DNA from: JBFMFR01 sp040752025
GTDB lineage: Bacteria > Chloroflexota > Anaerolineae > Anaerolineales > UBA4823
Assembly (NCBI GenBank): GCA_040752025.1
Contig: JBFMFR010000011.1
Coordinates: 1-64,000, forward strand
Length of the DNA stretch: 64,000 nt
Direction of reading: 5' to 3'
Shown one piece after another: positions 7,398 through 16,263 of this stretch. Every line of letters begins with the position of its first letter. The first letter of the stretch is position 1. A program made the position numbers and the translations under genes. Below the pieces are notes generated by a model, which saw only the letters and a list, made by a program, of their open reading frames with translations, did no database searches and was not told the DNA's origin.

Positions 7398-8764
7398 TCA
7401 AGGTGTGAACTCGGTCTGAACTTCATCCAGCAGTGCCTTGGGCGTACGGTTCTCTTCATACAGGGTGGTCTTTTCAACCTCGTGCATCGTCGCGTTCAAT
7501 TTCACGCTATCGGAAAACAGCGGAATAAATCGAGTGCTGGGATTGTTCAGCAAATCCAGAAAGACATCAATGTAAGGGATCGCCTGGAAGCGAGTATCCT
7601 CGGCTGCTGTCTGACTGGTGGGTAGCATGGTATTCGCCAGGGAGATTTCCGCCACGATCTCCGGAGACATCATCCAGGCCAGGAGTTTGACTGCCATCGC
7701 CTGGTCAGTGCCCCGGTTGGGAACACCACCACGAGCCCCTGTACAATGGAGGTGTTCTTGCGCTCGGGATGGCCGGCGGGGAAAGGGAAGGGCGCGACCC
7801 CATAGTTTAGATCAGGCTGGAAATGAGGCAGGTACGCGGCCCCCACCTGCCACTGCCCATCGACCATCATGGCAACTTTGCCATCGTAGAAACTGTGATC
7901 GGGAATTTTGTTTTCATTCTGTGGCTTGGCCCGGTGGCATTGCTGGCAGTTCAGGCGCGCCCCGCCAAAGACCGGGTGTTTGGAATTTACAAATCCGTTC
8001 ACCGATAGGGCAAATTGATTCCTCTCGCCGGGTTTGTAGCCCTCAAAAAACTGGGATTGCCAGCTCAGCGCCTCAATTACGGGTTGGGAATTGGCTGTTA
8101 CTTCGGTGCCCTTGTCATTGAGCCAAAAGCCACCCAACATGTTGGCATACAAATCGTTATGGGAACGAGAAAAATCCGGCATAAATCCCATCTGGATCAA
8201 ATTCTCCTCTTCATCTACTTGGGATAACGTTTGGGCGTATTGCGCCAGTTCTTCCATCGTCTGCGGGGGATACTCCGGGTCAAGTCCGGCTGCGGTGAAC
8301 AAGTCTTTGTTCCAGTACAAGGCAAACACATCCGCGCCCCAGGGTAAACACAGGATGGCACTATCAGGGTTCACACATTGTGCCAGCGTGGCCAAATAGA
8401 TATCCTCCAGGTTGATCCCGGCGATCTCGATCCAGGGTTCGAGCGGTTCGATCAGGCCCTGTTCCGCAGCAACCTGGACCAACTGGTTGCTGCTCAAGAT
8501 CACCAAATCAGGGGGCTGAGCGCCGTTCAGGGCTTCCAGCAGATCGTCTTCTCGCACCTGGGTCACAACTCGGGCGGGAATACCGCTCGACTCGCTGAAA
8601 CGGTTGAATAACGCCTGGAGTTGCTCCGGAGAATCACCCCAGGTGACCCAAACATCCAGCACGCCCTCCTGGGGTTGCGCTTCCGCTTCATTTCTCAATA
8701 AGAACCACCAGGTGTTGAGAATGATGATCAACAGAAAGAATGCGAGATAACCTTTCTTTTTCAT
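7398..8764 (-). pseudogene. ABC-type extracellular solute-binding protein with CXXCH motif, frameshifted
   Basis: Two overlapping frames encode one binding protein. The 5' part runs from ATG 8764 (after AAGGAGC) and leaves frame near 7705; the 3' part continues in another frame to a stop at 7398. Both halves fit a family-1 sugar/oligopeptide binding protein (G-V-L-D-V-W-V-T-W-G start, N-K-D-L-F signature, G-K-V-A-M-M-V-D-G-Q-W). The break sits by short C and G runs, so one indel, real or a sequencing error, explains it. Residues 1-30 form a signal peptide or anchor. Cys273-Gln-Gln-Cys276-His277 matches a haem c attachment motif, unusual here. No permease or ATPase genes are adjacent. It follows the selenoprotein gene by 17 nt. 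Confidence 0.75.
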
Positions 8765-8781
8765 GATGCTCCTTCCTTTTG

Positions 8782-9687
8782 CTAGGATTGATAGCGAGAC
8801 GGCACTTCTCGCGCATAGAAATTCCTGATATGCCACGGATGCCGCAGCAAATATTTGACGATCGGGGGTGCTTCGGGCGGCTCTAGGTCCATCACACTTG
8901 CAGAGGCAGGCCAGGAAAAAGGGAGGTGAGCGATGCTACCCGGGTTTTCCATCTCGACCAGCGCGTTCAACACAGATCGCAAGACTGCACGCTGCCCTTC
9001 TTGGTCACCAGGTTGCCCCAGTAAATATCCCAGGGGATACTCAATCGCCGCCAGCCGAGGGACGCTTACGGAAGCGGTCAGATCGGGAATGCTTGACAAC
9101 ACAATCGTGCTTATTCCGGCTGCCTCGATCGCCCTCTGGACCAGTCCAACGGACCAGCAACAAACCGGTCAACCCGGGACCAGAATGACGAGATCTACTT
9201 CATCCCGTTGCATAAGCCGGGTCATGGCAGGCACACTTTCGGCCAGCAAGGTTTTGGGCTGTAGGGTGTACCCCATGTAGGTATAGTGATGATCGGACGA
9301 AGCTCGGATTTCGCCGCCAGTTTCAAGTTCCTGTAAGCGTTGCAACGGCAATAGTGTGTTCAAATCCTGCTCTACGAGATGTGGGTTGATGTGCATGTGA
9401 TACAGGTTGACATCTGCCCCGGTAGCATCTTTCGGCAGGACTCGAAAAGAAGGATCACCCCACCAGGGATTTGCGCGTTCCCCAGCCTGGTCAAATGGTC
9501 GATCCGTTTTCAGGGCTAATCCCGCTGAACTGATGAGCGCCACGGTGCACTCTGAAGGCGGGTGGCGCAACGGCGTCCAGGGGATCTCACGTGGCTGCTC
9601 CATCCGGATCCAGGAACGCACCATCTTCTTGACTGCGCGCTCCAGAAAGCGGTATGAATCGACTTGATATTGCAATTGTGCTTCCAT
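8782..9687 (-). CDS. PrdB/GrdB-like reductase subunit with in-frame UGA (probable selenoprotein)
   Basis: A 301-codon frame interrupted only by TGA at 9169-9171 (codon 173). Before it, residues match the glycine/sarcosine/betaine/D-proline reductase selenoprotein B family: D-A-T-G-A-D-V, H-M-H-I-N-P-H, E-Q-D-L-N-T-L-L-P, D-H-H-Y-T-Y-M-G. The TGA falls in V-I-L-V-P-G-[UGA]-P-V-C-C, where relatives have Sec or Cys in a U/C-x-x-C redox motif. After it the frame continues with family residues (S-V-G-L-V-Q-R-A-I-E-A-A-G-I-S-T). A hairpin 11 nt past the UGA fits a bacterial SECIS. The chosen ATG lies 1 nt after the upstream stop with AAAGGA 8 nt before it; ATG 9696 is an alternative. The family cleaves C-N bonds reductively; the substrate here is unknown. 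A nonsense mutation of a Cys codon is the rival reading. Confidence 0.78.
9141..9157 (-). promoter_or_regulatory. Candidate bacterial SECIS hairpin
   Basis: On the minus-strand RNA, CUGGUCC and GGACUGG form a 7-bp stem (two G-U pairs) closing a GUU loop. The stem starts 11 nt and the loop 18 nt after the in-frame UGA. Bacterial SECIS elements place a small stem-loop with a G at the first or second loop position about 16-37 nt after the UGA, where SelB binds. Position and loop agree; the three-base loop is smaller than in well-known cases. Confidence 0.5.
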
Positions 9688-9688
9688 T

Positions 9689-9928
9689 TCACTCATCCTT
9701 TCCTTCAACTCTTTTCACCAGTAGCAGGTCAAGCCCCAGGTCGCGGATCTTGCCCAAAACGCCATGGAGCGAGGCCTGGTCCGTTACCCAACCGGTTAAC
9801 AAGGTTTCGTTCTGGTTTACCGGAGTGATCGTAAAATCATCGAACCAGGCCACCCATCTGGCATTCAGAACGCTGCGAACGCGGATTTGATAAAGACCGC
9901 TATCTGGAGATTGCTGGATACGATCCAT
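9689..9928 (-). CDS. Small conserved protein of the reductase operon
   Basis: A 79-aa protein with a beta-rich pattern: Y-Q-I-R-V-R-S-V-L-N-A-R-W, W-F-D-D-F-T-I-T, L-L-T-G-W-V-T-D-Q-A-S-L-H-G-V-L-G-K-I-R-D-L-G-L. Small proteins of this pattern are common in Chloroflexi and Actinobacteria and have no assigned function as far as I know. It overlaps the nitroreductase gene by 29 nt and its stop lies 1 nt before the selenoprotein ATG, so all three should be translated from one mRNA. A partner or adaptor role is inference from this coupling. Confidence 0.7.
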   Translation of the reverse strand: MDRIQQSPDSGLYQIRVRSVLNARWVAWFDDFTITPVNQNETLLTGWVTDQASLHGVLGKIRDLGLDLLLVKRVEGKDE

Positions 9929-10766
9929 GTGATTTTTCTCCTGCCCAGACGACGGGCATGTGTTTGCCCTCTACCTTGTTTCGGAAGCGCACCGCTGGGT
10001 ATCCCAGGTCGAGGTTTGCGAGGATATGCTCGTGCCGCCGTAGATTAAGATTCTTGCGCACCGCCCTGTTCCTATCTAGGGTGAGCATACCCGCGGCACT
10101 GATACGGCTTCCGATGCCTTTTACTTGCGCACAGAGGATCATGTTATAGAGCGCATACTGGGCGCTGGTTTCGGATTCCAGAATGCGTGCATCTCCAACG
10201 ATGAAAATTGTGGCGGCCGGCATAGACTCAAAAGCACTGCCCCGCTTCAAACCGGTTTCCAGCTTGACTTTCTGTTTTGCTGTGACGAGCGGCGTGATCG
10301 CGCTGAGGACCTTGAACAGGATTTCAGGCTTGTAGAACAGGTTGTACACCAGGGATACATATCGCAGGATGATGGCATCAAATTCACGCATCATCGCGGG
10401 GTCATCGACCACGATCGCTTTCAAGTTGTAGTTATTGGTCGGAGCGTAGATACCTATTTGGATGATCTCTTCGAGGAGTGCCCGGTCAATGGGGGTTTTC
10501 TTGTAATCCCTGACGGTCCTTCTCTCTTTGAATAATTCTTCGAGTTGTGCGCTGGTGGGGATCCGTTCTTTTTCAAAGACCGCGGGAGGTATTCCCTCCC
10601 AGGAAAGGGCCTGCAGGGGGCAGATGGCGATACATTGCGTACAGGTACTACAGAGAAAATGATTGATCTCGATTTTGTTGTGGTTATTCAATCGAATACA
10701 TTGTTCATGACAAATCTTTGCACAAAGACCACAACCCACACATTTATCTTTCTCTACAATAACCAT
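9900..10766 (-). CDS. Ferredoxin-nitroreductase fusion (2x[4Fe-4S] plus FMN domain)
   Basis: A 288-aa protein. Residues 1-55 hold two complete 4Fe-4S motifs (Cys9/12/15/19 and Cys39/42/45/49). Residues about 75-285 form a nitroreductase domain (L-F-K-E-R-R-T-V-R-D-Y, A-P-T-N-N-Y-N) that binds FMN. Such fusions pass low-potential electrons from ferredoxin clusters to flavin. The ATG at 10766 is used because it follows AAAGGA and begins the ferredoxin fold directly. It is first in the unit with the 79-aa protein and the PrdB/GrdB-like protein, and may supply electrons to the latter (inference). Confidence 0.85.
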   Translation of the reverse strand: MVIVEKDKCVGCGLCAKICHEQCIRLNNHNKIEINHFLCSTCTQCIAICPLQALSWEGIPPAVFEKERIPTSAQLEELFKERRTVRDYKKTPIDRALLEEIIQIGIYAPTNNYNLKAIVVDDPAMMREFDAIILRYVSLVYNLFYKPEILFKVLSAITPLVTAKQKVKLETGLKRGSAFESMPAATIFIVGDARILESETSAQYALYNMILCAQVKGIGSRISAAGMLTLDRNRAVRKNLNLRRHEHILANLDLGYPAVRFRNKVEGKHMPVVWAGEKSHGSYPAISR

Positions 10767-10945
10767 CGAACTTGATCCTTTCGCTTGTGATAAGTGATAA
10801 AAAATCACTGCGATTTAACTTAGTGGCATTGTACAAACGAATCTATACGCCGTCATTCCCCAAACGGGGAATTCCGAGGGGGATATGGAGGGGGAAGAAA
10901 ATGAAAACGAAAGGGGAATTTTAGATTAGAAGCGTGGAGAGAATT

Positions 10946-13609
10946 TTATAACAGCCCCAATTCCCGTCCACGATCAACCGCCTGCGTGCGGTTGTGAACA
11001 CCCAGCTTGCCATAGATATTTTTCAAATGTTGTTTGATCGTGCTGGGCGCGACGATCAACCGTGCGGCGATCTCTTTGTTGGAGGCCCCCTCTGCCAATG
11101 CACGCAGCACATCCACTTCGCGCTCGGTCAGCGAACCGGGCCTTGTCTCGACCAAAACATCTGTCCCCCCCTCGATTTGAAAAGCATCCAGGATGGTTTG
11201 TACATGTCGTCGATCCTGGGGAACTTCGAGCATGTTTTGTTTTTGCAGTCGTTCCAAAAGCGCGCACATTGACTGCCCGCAATCCAGAAAAACCCGGGTG
11301 TATCCTGCTGGCCTCCCCAGGTAAATGGCTCTTGTCAGTGCTAGTGCGCTTTCTGCTTGCCGGTCGAGCCTTTCCAGAGCCAACGCCTGCAGGCACAGGA
11401 TTTCGATCAGCCGCCCGTAGCGTTCACTGTCCTCTGCCAGGCGGCGTTGTGCATCGAGAATATGCAGCGCCGCCGCGCACTCATCCTTGGCCAGGTGCAG
11501 CCGAGCGCGGGCGATTTGCTCTAACTCCGAGGATCCTTTGCAGTTCTGCACCCAACGGCTGGCGGCATCCACATCCCCGACAGCCAGCCACTGCACAATC
11601 CGGGCGGTCTGAAATTCGAGATTGGTGGTGAGATGGAATTGATTGGGCTGCATCAACTTTTCAGCAGTGAAACCCGCTTCGAGTGCGGCCTGGGAATCGC
11701 CTCTGGCCTGGAGGATGCGCATCAAGACCAAGTCGCCGATCACCAGATAGCCCCCCAACCGTTTACGGATTTCGTCGCCAATGAGTGCATGCTGATAAGC
11801 TTCCTCCAGTTGATTCCACTCTCGCAGCAAATCGGCCATCCCAAATTCATACGAGCAGCGCGCCCTTGAATCGAGCTCATCTTGATCTTCCAGCCACCGG
11901 AAAGCGCTCTGGTAAAGCGCCTCGGCCTGATGCAAATGCCCCTGAATTTTTTGGATGGTTGCCAGATCGCAAAGTGCCGGAACCCCTAACATGATCTGCC
12001 CGGTTTGCTCGCCAACTTTTCGCATTTCCTGCAGCGCCTGATGGGCGGCCTTGATATCATCTTGCGCGAGGCAGGCATCTGATCTTGCCAGGGCGGCCAT
12101 GCCGTGGGCGGTGAGAAATTTCTCGGGCAGATATTGGGAGGTCAGCGCGGCCATCTCGATACACCGGGCTGCGTTACCGCGCAAATTCGCGGTGTAGGCT
12201 CGCACGGCCGCGATATGCCCCAGCAATTCTGCCTGCTCAGGTGACTCTGGCGTGATCCGTCGTTCGACATCATCCAGCAGAGCATCTGCCTCGGCGGAGC
12301 GGCCTGTCAAAGCCAGGGTGTTAGCGCGATAGACATCGATCCAGGGCCGAGCGCGCACAATTTCGCTGGGAAGCTTTTCGATCCAACCCAGCAAAACGGA
12401 GACCTCGCTGCGCGAGAATAAAGCCACCAGATAGGTTTCGATCATCTCGGCTGCTCTTTCGTAATCCTGCGCGGCCAAAGCATGTTCCAGGGCGTCTTCC
12501 AGGAAACCTGCTGCTTGAAACCATTGGCTGGCGGCCCGGTGCAGCATGTGGATTGCGGCTGGTGAATATTGCTGCCGGAGGAGGCTATTCAATAAATCGG
12601 CGAACAGGTGATGGTAGCGGTACCAGCCTCTTACATCATCCAGTGGGACAACGAATAGATTTTCCCCTTCCAGCGCCTCAAGGGTGGCCTGCCCTCCCGT
12701 TTGGCTGCTGACGGCTTCACAGAGGGAGCCATTCATACGCTCAAGGATGGCTGTGCGGAGCAGAAATTCCTGGCGTTGTTCGGATTGCTGTCCGAAAACT
12801 TCTTCCATCAAGTAGTCGAGAATATACCGATGGCTGCCGCTGAATGCGGCGATGAAACCATCGAGATCATTCTGCCTCCGCATTGTCAGCGCGGCCATTT
12901 GTAAACCGGCAATCCAGCCTTCGGTGTGGGATGCGAGCGCAGCAAGTTGTTCTTCCGAAAGATCGATTTTCATCACCTGACGCAGGAATACGGCGCTCTC
13001 CCCATGCGTGAATCGTAAATCCGCGGCGCGCAATTCCACGATTTGTCCCCGCGCTCGCAGGCGTGCCAGGGGAAACGGTGGATCTGCCCGGCTGATGATG
13101 ACCAGTGTGGCCTGGGGTGGCAGGTTTTCAATAAAGAAGGATAAAATTTGATGGATAAGGGGATTAGTGATGAGATGGTAATCATCCAGAACGATCAGCG
13201 CTTGACCGGAGATTTCTGAAAGCTGGTTGAGAAGCGCAGTAAAAATAGCTTCCAGTGCTGGTATTGAGGAAACCTGCGATTGATCTGGAAAATCTCGGCC
13301 AAGGTGCGGGATGATGCGTTGCAAGCCTGCCAATAAGTAAAGCATAAACCGGTCAGGGTTGTTATCGCGGCCATCGAGCGTTACCCAGGCCACCCGATTT
13401 TGCAGTCTTGAATTTGATTGCCCCAATGACCGCCTAATCCAGTTAGCTACCAATGTGGTCTTGCCAAATCCGGCGGGTGCAGATACCAAAATCAAATGAC
13501 AATCCGGTTGGCAACCCATTTCCAGGGAACGCATCAGGTTGGGTCGTATTACGTGCTGCTGGATGGATGCTGGGATATACAGCTTGGTTTGCAGAATAGG
13601 TCCGGGCAA
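10946..13609 (-). CDS. MalT-type LuxR-family transcriptional regulator (STAND ATPase)
   Basis: An 887-aa regulator. An N-terminal STAND NTPase carries a Walker A motif (APAGFGKTT, about residues 45-53) and L-I-V-L-D-D-Y-H as Walker B. A long helical TPR-like middle senses the inducer. A C-terminal LuxR helix-turn-helix follows (L-T-E-R-E-V-D-V-L-R-A-L-A-E-G...N-K-E-I-A). MalT relatives activate transcription after ligand-driven ATP-dependent oligomerisation. A GTG at 13621 opens the frame, but the GTGGAGGAAAGC there is itself a good ribosome-binding site for the TTG at 13609, which I use. It lies upstream of and in line with the reductase operon, a plausible target. The ligand is unknown. Confidence 0.85.
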   Translation of the reverse strand: MPGPILQTKLYIPASIQQHVIRPNLMRSLEMGCQPDCHLILVSAPAGFGKTTLVANWIRRSLGQSNSRLQNRVAWVTLDGRDNNPDRFMLYLLAGLQRIIPHLGRDFPDQSQVSSIPALEAIFTALLNQLSEISGQALIVLDDYHLITNPLIHQILSFFIENLPPQATLVIISRADPPFPLARLRARGQIVELRAADLRFTHGESAVFLRQVMKIDLSEEQLAALASHTEGWIAGLQMAALTMRRQNDLDGFIAAFSGSHRYILDYLMEEVFGQQSEQRQEFLLRTAILERMNGSLCEAVSSQTGGQATLEALEGENLFVVPLDDVRGWYRYHHLFADLLNSLLRQQYSPAAIHMLHRAASQWFQAAGFLEDALEHALAAQDYERAAEMIETYLVALFSRSEVSVLLGWIEKLPSEIVRARPWIDVYRANTLALTGRSAEADALLDDVERRITPESPEQAELLGHIAAVRAYTANLRGNAARCIEMAALTSQYLPEKFLTAHGMAALARSDACLAQDDIKAAHQALQEMRKVGEQTGQIMLGVPALCDLATIQKIQGHLHQAEALYQSAFRWLEDQDELDSRARCSYEFGMADLLREWNQLEEAYQHALIGDEIRKRLGGYLVIGDLVLMRILQARGDSQAALEAGFTAEKLMQPNQFHLTTNLEFQTARIVQWLAVGDVDAASRWVQNCKGSSELEQIARARLHLAKDECAAALHILDAQRRLAEDSERYGRLIEILCLQALALERLDRQAESALALTRAIYLGRPAGYTRVFLDCGQSMCALLERLQKQNMLEVPQDRRHVQTILDAFQIEGGTDVLVETRPGSLTEREVDVLRALAEGASNKEIAARLIVAPSTIKQHLKNIYGKLGVHNRTQAVDRGRELGLL

Positions 13610-13638
13610 GCTTTCCTCCACAGTTCGATGTTTGGGTT

Positions 13639-13667
13639 ATTATAGCATCCCTGAAAACCGGACATAA
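13639..13667 (-). promoter_or_regulatory. Candidate promoter of the LuxR regulator
   Basis: A perfect TATAAT (13639-13644, minus strand) is separated by 17 nt from a weak TTATGT -35 box (13662-13667). The start of transcription would be close to 13632, giving a leader of roughly 23 nt to the TTG start. The weak -35 suggests activator dependence. Confidence 0.45.
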
Positions 13668-13717
13668 ATGCTTGATAGAGATAATATAGAGTATCTCAAA
13701 AAGTGGAGCAAGAGGCA

Positions 13718-14510
13718 ATGGAATTGAGCGAGGAACAAGCAGAGATCAAAGAAAGCTATATGGGGGAGTACGACAGGTTGATAGGAGATGTTCGGATGCG
13801 ACGGACGTTTCGAGCGATGATCGATGGGATAATAGGCGGAGAGAGTCTGAGTGCAGTATCGATTGCACGTTTTTCCCCTCGGGCTGGCAAGCTTCAAATG
13901 TAGCGAGAGGCGAGTGAGACGGATGATGGAAGGGACAAGTACGAAACGGAGCGAAGTGGATGCGGAACACATCACGGCGATACTGAGAGAGCAAGGGGCG
14001 GCGGCGTTGATGGAGCAAGACGAACTGATGCTGGTACTGGACGGTATGGAACTGAGGCAACCGGGAGCGGTGATGCAGGAATACCTGATGAAGGTTAAGG
14101 CGTTAGATGGTAACCTGATCAACGGATACAGGAGCTTCAATGTATTGGGGATGGGACGGGATCATTGGAGGTACGCTTGCATAGTCAAAAACGAGCCAGG
14201 AAGCAGAAGGTCAAAGTTAAACTCTCTGCAGTGCCTTTGCAGGTGTATGCTCCAGACGATCACACCCGTACCAAGCCGATCTGGTTAGCCAGAGCCAAGA
14301 TCGAGAATGCCGTTGGTGAACCCTGGTACTTGCTCACCGATTGGCCAGTTACTGACGCTGACAGCGCCTTGCTCATTTTTATCTTCTATCGCGACGGTGG
14401 GCCGTCAAAGACGCTTTCAAGTTCATCAAAACTTCCTTTGGCCATCAAAGAATCCCTCAAATTCCTGCACGAAGCCGGCCTTTCCAACGTCATAATCTAC
14501 TGATTTCTAC
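13718..14510 (+). pseudogene. Decayed DDE transposase (IS701/IS4-like)
   Basis: Three or four + frames together rebuild a transposase. An N-terminal segment (E-R-M-R-R-T-F-R-A-style, 13718-13903) is followed by a middle segment with E-L-M-L-V-L-D-G-M-E-L-R (from about 13920). Next comes Y-L-L-T-D-W-P-V (about 14325-14350), and finally W-A-V-K-D-A-F-K-F-I-K-T-S-F-G (14398 on), the conserved C-terminal acidic helix of DDE enzymes. Frameshifts separate the parts, and the 3' end is cut where the CPBP copy starts at 14511. The element is certainly inactive. The family assignment is approximate. Confidence 0.72.
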
Positions 14511-14671
14511 GGCTCGGAGATTTGGCCGGCCTACTGGATGATGAGCGCCGGGATCAGCACGCGGGACCTGGACAACTACTGGGGCTACGGCGCCGTCCTG
14601 TTCCTCGCTGCAGCCGTTATCGTGATCACCACGGGCCCGGCGAACCTGTCGCGCAAGCACGCCCGCATCAC
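14511..14671 (+). repeat. Right 161-nt direct repeat (CPBP 3' region)
   Basis: Same orientation and about 98% identity to 1723-1883. It begins exactly where the transposase remnant ends. Confidence 0.9.
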
Positions 14672-14692
14672 CCACCAGCCGCCACTCGAATA
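14511..14692 (+). pseudogene. 3' end of a CPBP-family gene (second copy)
   Basis: The frame reads the last 60 residues of a CPBP membrane protein (G-S-E-I-W-P-A-Y-W...R-I-T-H-Q-P-P-L-E) to a TAA stop. The first 161 nt match 1723-1883 with three changes. There is no start codon; the 5' part is missing and replaced by the transposase remnant. Its C-terminus looks more native than that of the left copy, so the two may be halves of one interrupted gene with a 161-nt overlap. Confidence 0.8.
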
Positions 14693-14769
14693 AGAGCCTT
14701 AAATTTAACCACGGAGACCACAGAGTCTTTTTTCTCCGTACTTCTTCGTGAACTCCGTGGTTCTCCGTG

Positions 14770-16263
14770 TTAAAGCCACGCCCCCATCTCGTCCAGCATG
14801 CGCTGCGCCGACAGACGGCCGGAGATCATCGCCGTCGGCAGGCCGGTGCCGGGGTGCGTGCTGGCGCCTACGAAGTACAGGTTGTGATAGTGGGCGTGGC
14901 GGTTGGACGGGCGCAAATAGCCCAACTGCGTCAGGTTGTGGCACAGGCCGTGCGTCGAGCCCTGCACCAGGTTGTAGCGCTTGCGCCAGGACAGGGGCGT
15001 GAAGGTTGTCTCGAACTTGATGTGCGCTTGCAGATCGGTGATGCCCACGCTCGCCAGGCGGCGGAAGACGTGCTGGCGGGCCTGGTCGCGCAATGCGCCC
15101 CAATCCTGCTGCTCGCCGTTCGGGCTCAGGTGCCCGACCGGCACGATGGCGATCAGCGTGTCCTGCCCGGGCGGGGACATGCCCGGGTCGAGGCGCGCCG
15201 GGGCGTGCACGTACAGGCTGGGGTTTTCGGGCAGGCCCAGGTCGCCGATGATGCTGTCGAAGTTCTGGCGGTAATCTTCCGCCAGGAACAGCGTATGCGG
15301 CCCCAGGCCCGCCACCGGCTGGTCGACGCCCCAGAAGAAGCTGATCACCGAGCACGAGTAGCGCATGTGATCCAGCCTGCCGGAGACGCCGTTCTGCGGC
15401 AGCAGTTCGCGGTACACGTAGGGCAAGTCGGCGTTGGCCAGCACCGCGTCGGCTGCCAGGCGCTCACCGCCTGCCAGGTGCACGCCGCCCGCCAGGTGGC
15501 CGTTGACCTCGATGCGCTCCACCGCCGCGTCGAAGGTGAACTCCACGCCGGCTTCCTGCGCCAGGGCCATCAGGGCCTCCACCAGGCTGTACATGCCGCC
15601 CCTGGGGTACCACACCCCGTGGGCCAGCTCGGTGTAGGGCATCATCGAGAAAGTCGCCGGCGCCTCGAAGGGGCTCAGCCCCATGTACACATCCTGGAAG
15701 GTGAACGCCGCCTTCAGGCGCGGGTCGTCGAAGTAGGCCGACATGTGGCCGTAATGGTTGACCAGAGGCTTCACCTGATAGAGCAGCGGCAGGTTGCGCA
15801 GGTTGAAGAACTGGCTGGCCTTGCGGAAATCGCGGTTCACCAGGCGCTCGATGCCCAGGTGGTAGTGGCGGTGGCCTTCGTCCAGGTAGCGCAGCAGGCC
15901 CTGGAAGCTGCCCGGCTCGACGGCCTCGAGCTGCTCCTGCATGGCCTTCATGTCCGAAGTCAGCGCCAGTTGGCTGCCGTCGTCGAACACCAGGTGGTAA
16001 GTCGGGTCGACGCGCTGCAAGTCGACCCTCTCGCGCAGCGAGCTGCCCAGGGCGCGGAACTCGGCTTCATACAGCAAGGGCATGACCAGCAGAGTCGGGC
16101 CGGTGTCGAAGACGTGCCCCTGGCGGATGATGCGGTCGCAGCGCCCGCCGGGGTGGTCGTTCTTCTCCACTACCCGCACGTGCAGGCCGCGCTTCGCCAG
16201 GTGGATGGCGGCGCTCAGGCCGCCCACACCTGCACCGATCACGATCACAGATTTGGTTTTCAT
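14770..16263 (-). CDS. crtI: Phytoene desaturase family FAD oxidoreductase
   Basis: A 497-aa CrtI-type enzyme. It starts with the dinucleotide-binding motif (V-I-V-I-G-A-G-V-G-G-L-S-A-A-I-H-L-A) followed by E-K-N-D-H-P-G-G-R-C. It ends with the family's FAD-binding signature (Y-F-V-G-A-S-T-H-P-G-T-G-L-P). CrtI enzymes desaturate phytoene toward neurosporene or lycopene; related enzymes add oxygen or isomerise. Its ATG overlaps the phytoene synthase stop (ATGA), so the pair is translationally coupled. The exact number of desaturations cannot be told from sequence. Confidence 0.88.
   Translation of the reverse strand: MKTKSVIVIGAGVGGLSAAIHLAKRGLHVRVVEKNDHPGGRCDRIIRQGHVFDTGPTLLVMPLLYEAEFRALGSSLRERVDLQRVDPTYHLVFDDGSQLALTSDMKAMQEQLEAVEPGSFQGLLRYLDEGHRHYHLGIERLVNRDFRKASQFFNLRNLPLLYQVKPLVNHYGHMSAYFDDPRLKAAFTFQDVYMGLSPFEAPATFSMMPYTELAHGVWYPRGGMYSLVEALMALAQEAGVEFTFDAAVERIEVNGHLAGGVHLAGGERLAADAVLANADLPYVYRELLPQNGVSGRLDHMRYSCSVISFFWGVDQPVAGLGPHTLFLAEDYRQNFDSIIGDLGLPENPSLYVHAPARLDPGMSPPGQDTLIAIVPVGHLSPNGEQQDWGALRDQARQHVFRRLASVGITDLQAHIKFETTFTPLSWRKRYNLVQGSTHGLCHNLTQLGYLRPSNRHAHYHNLYFVGASTHPGTGLPTAMISGRLSAQRMLDEMGAWL

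Noticed and set aside
10855..10872. Hairpin ATTCCCC/GGGGAAT considered as terminator of the LuxR gene
   Set aside because: Only 7 bp and no T-run on the minus strand, so support is weak.
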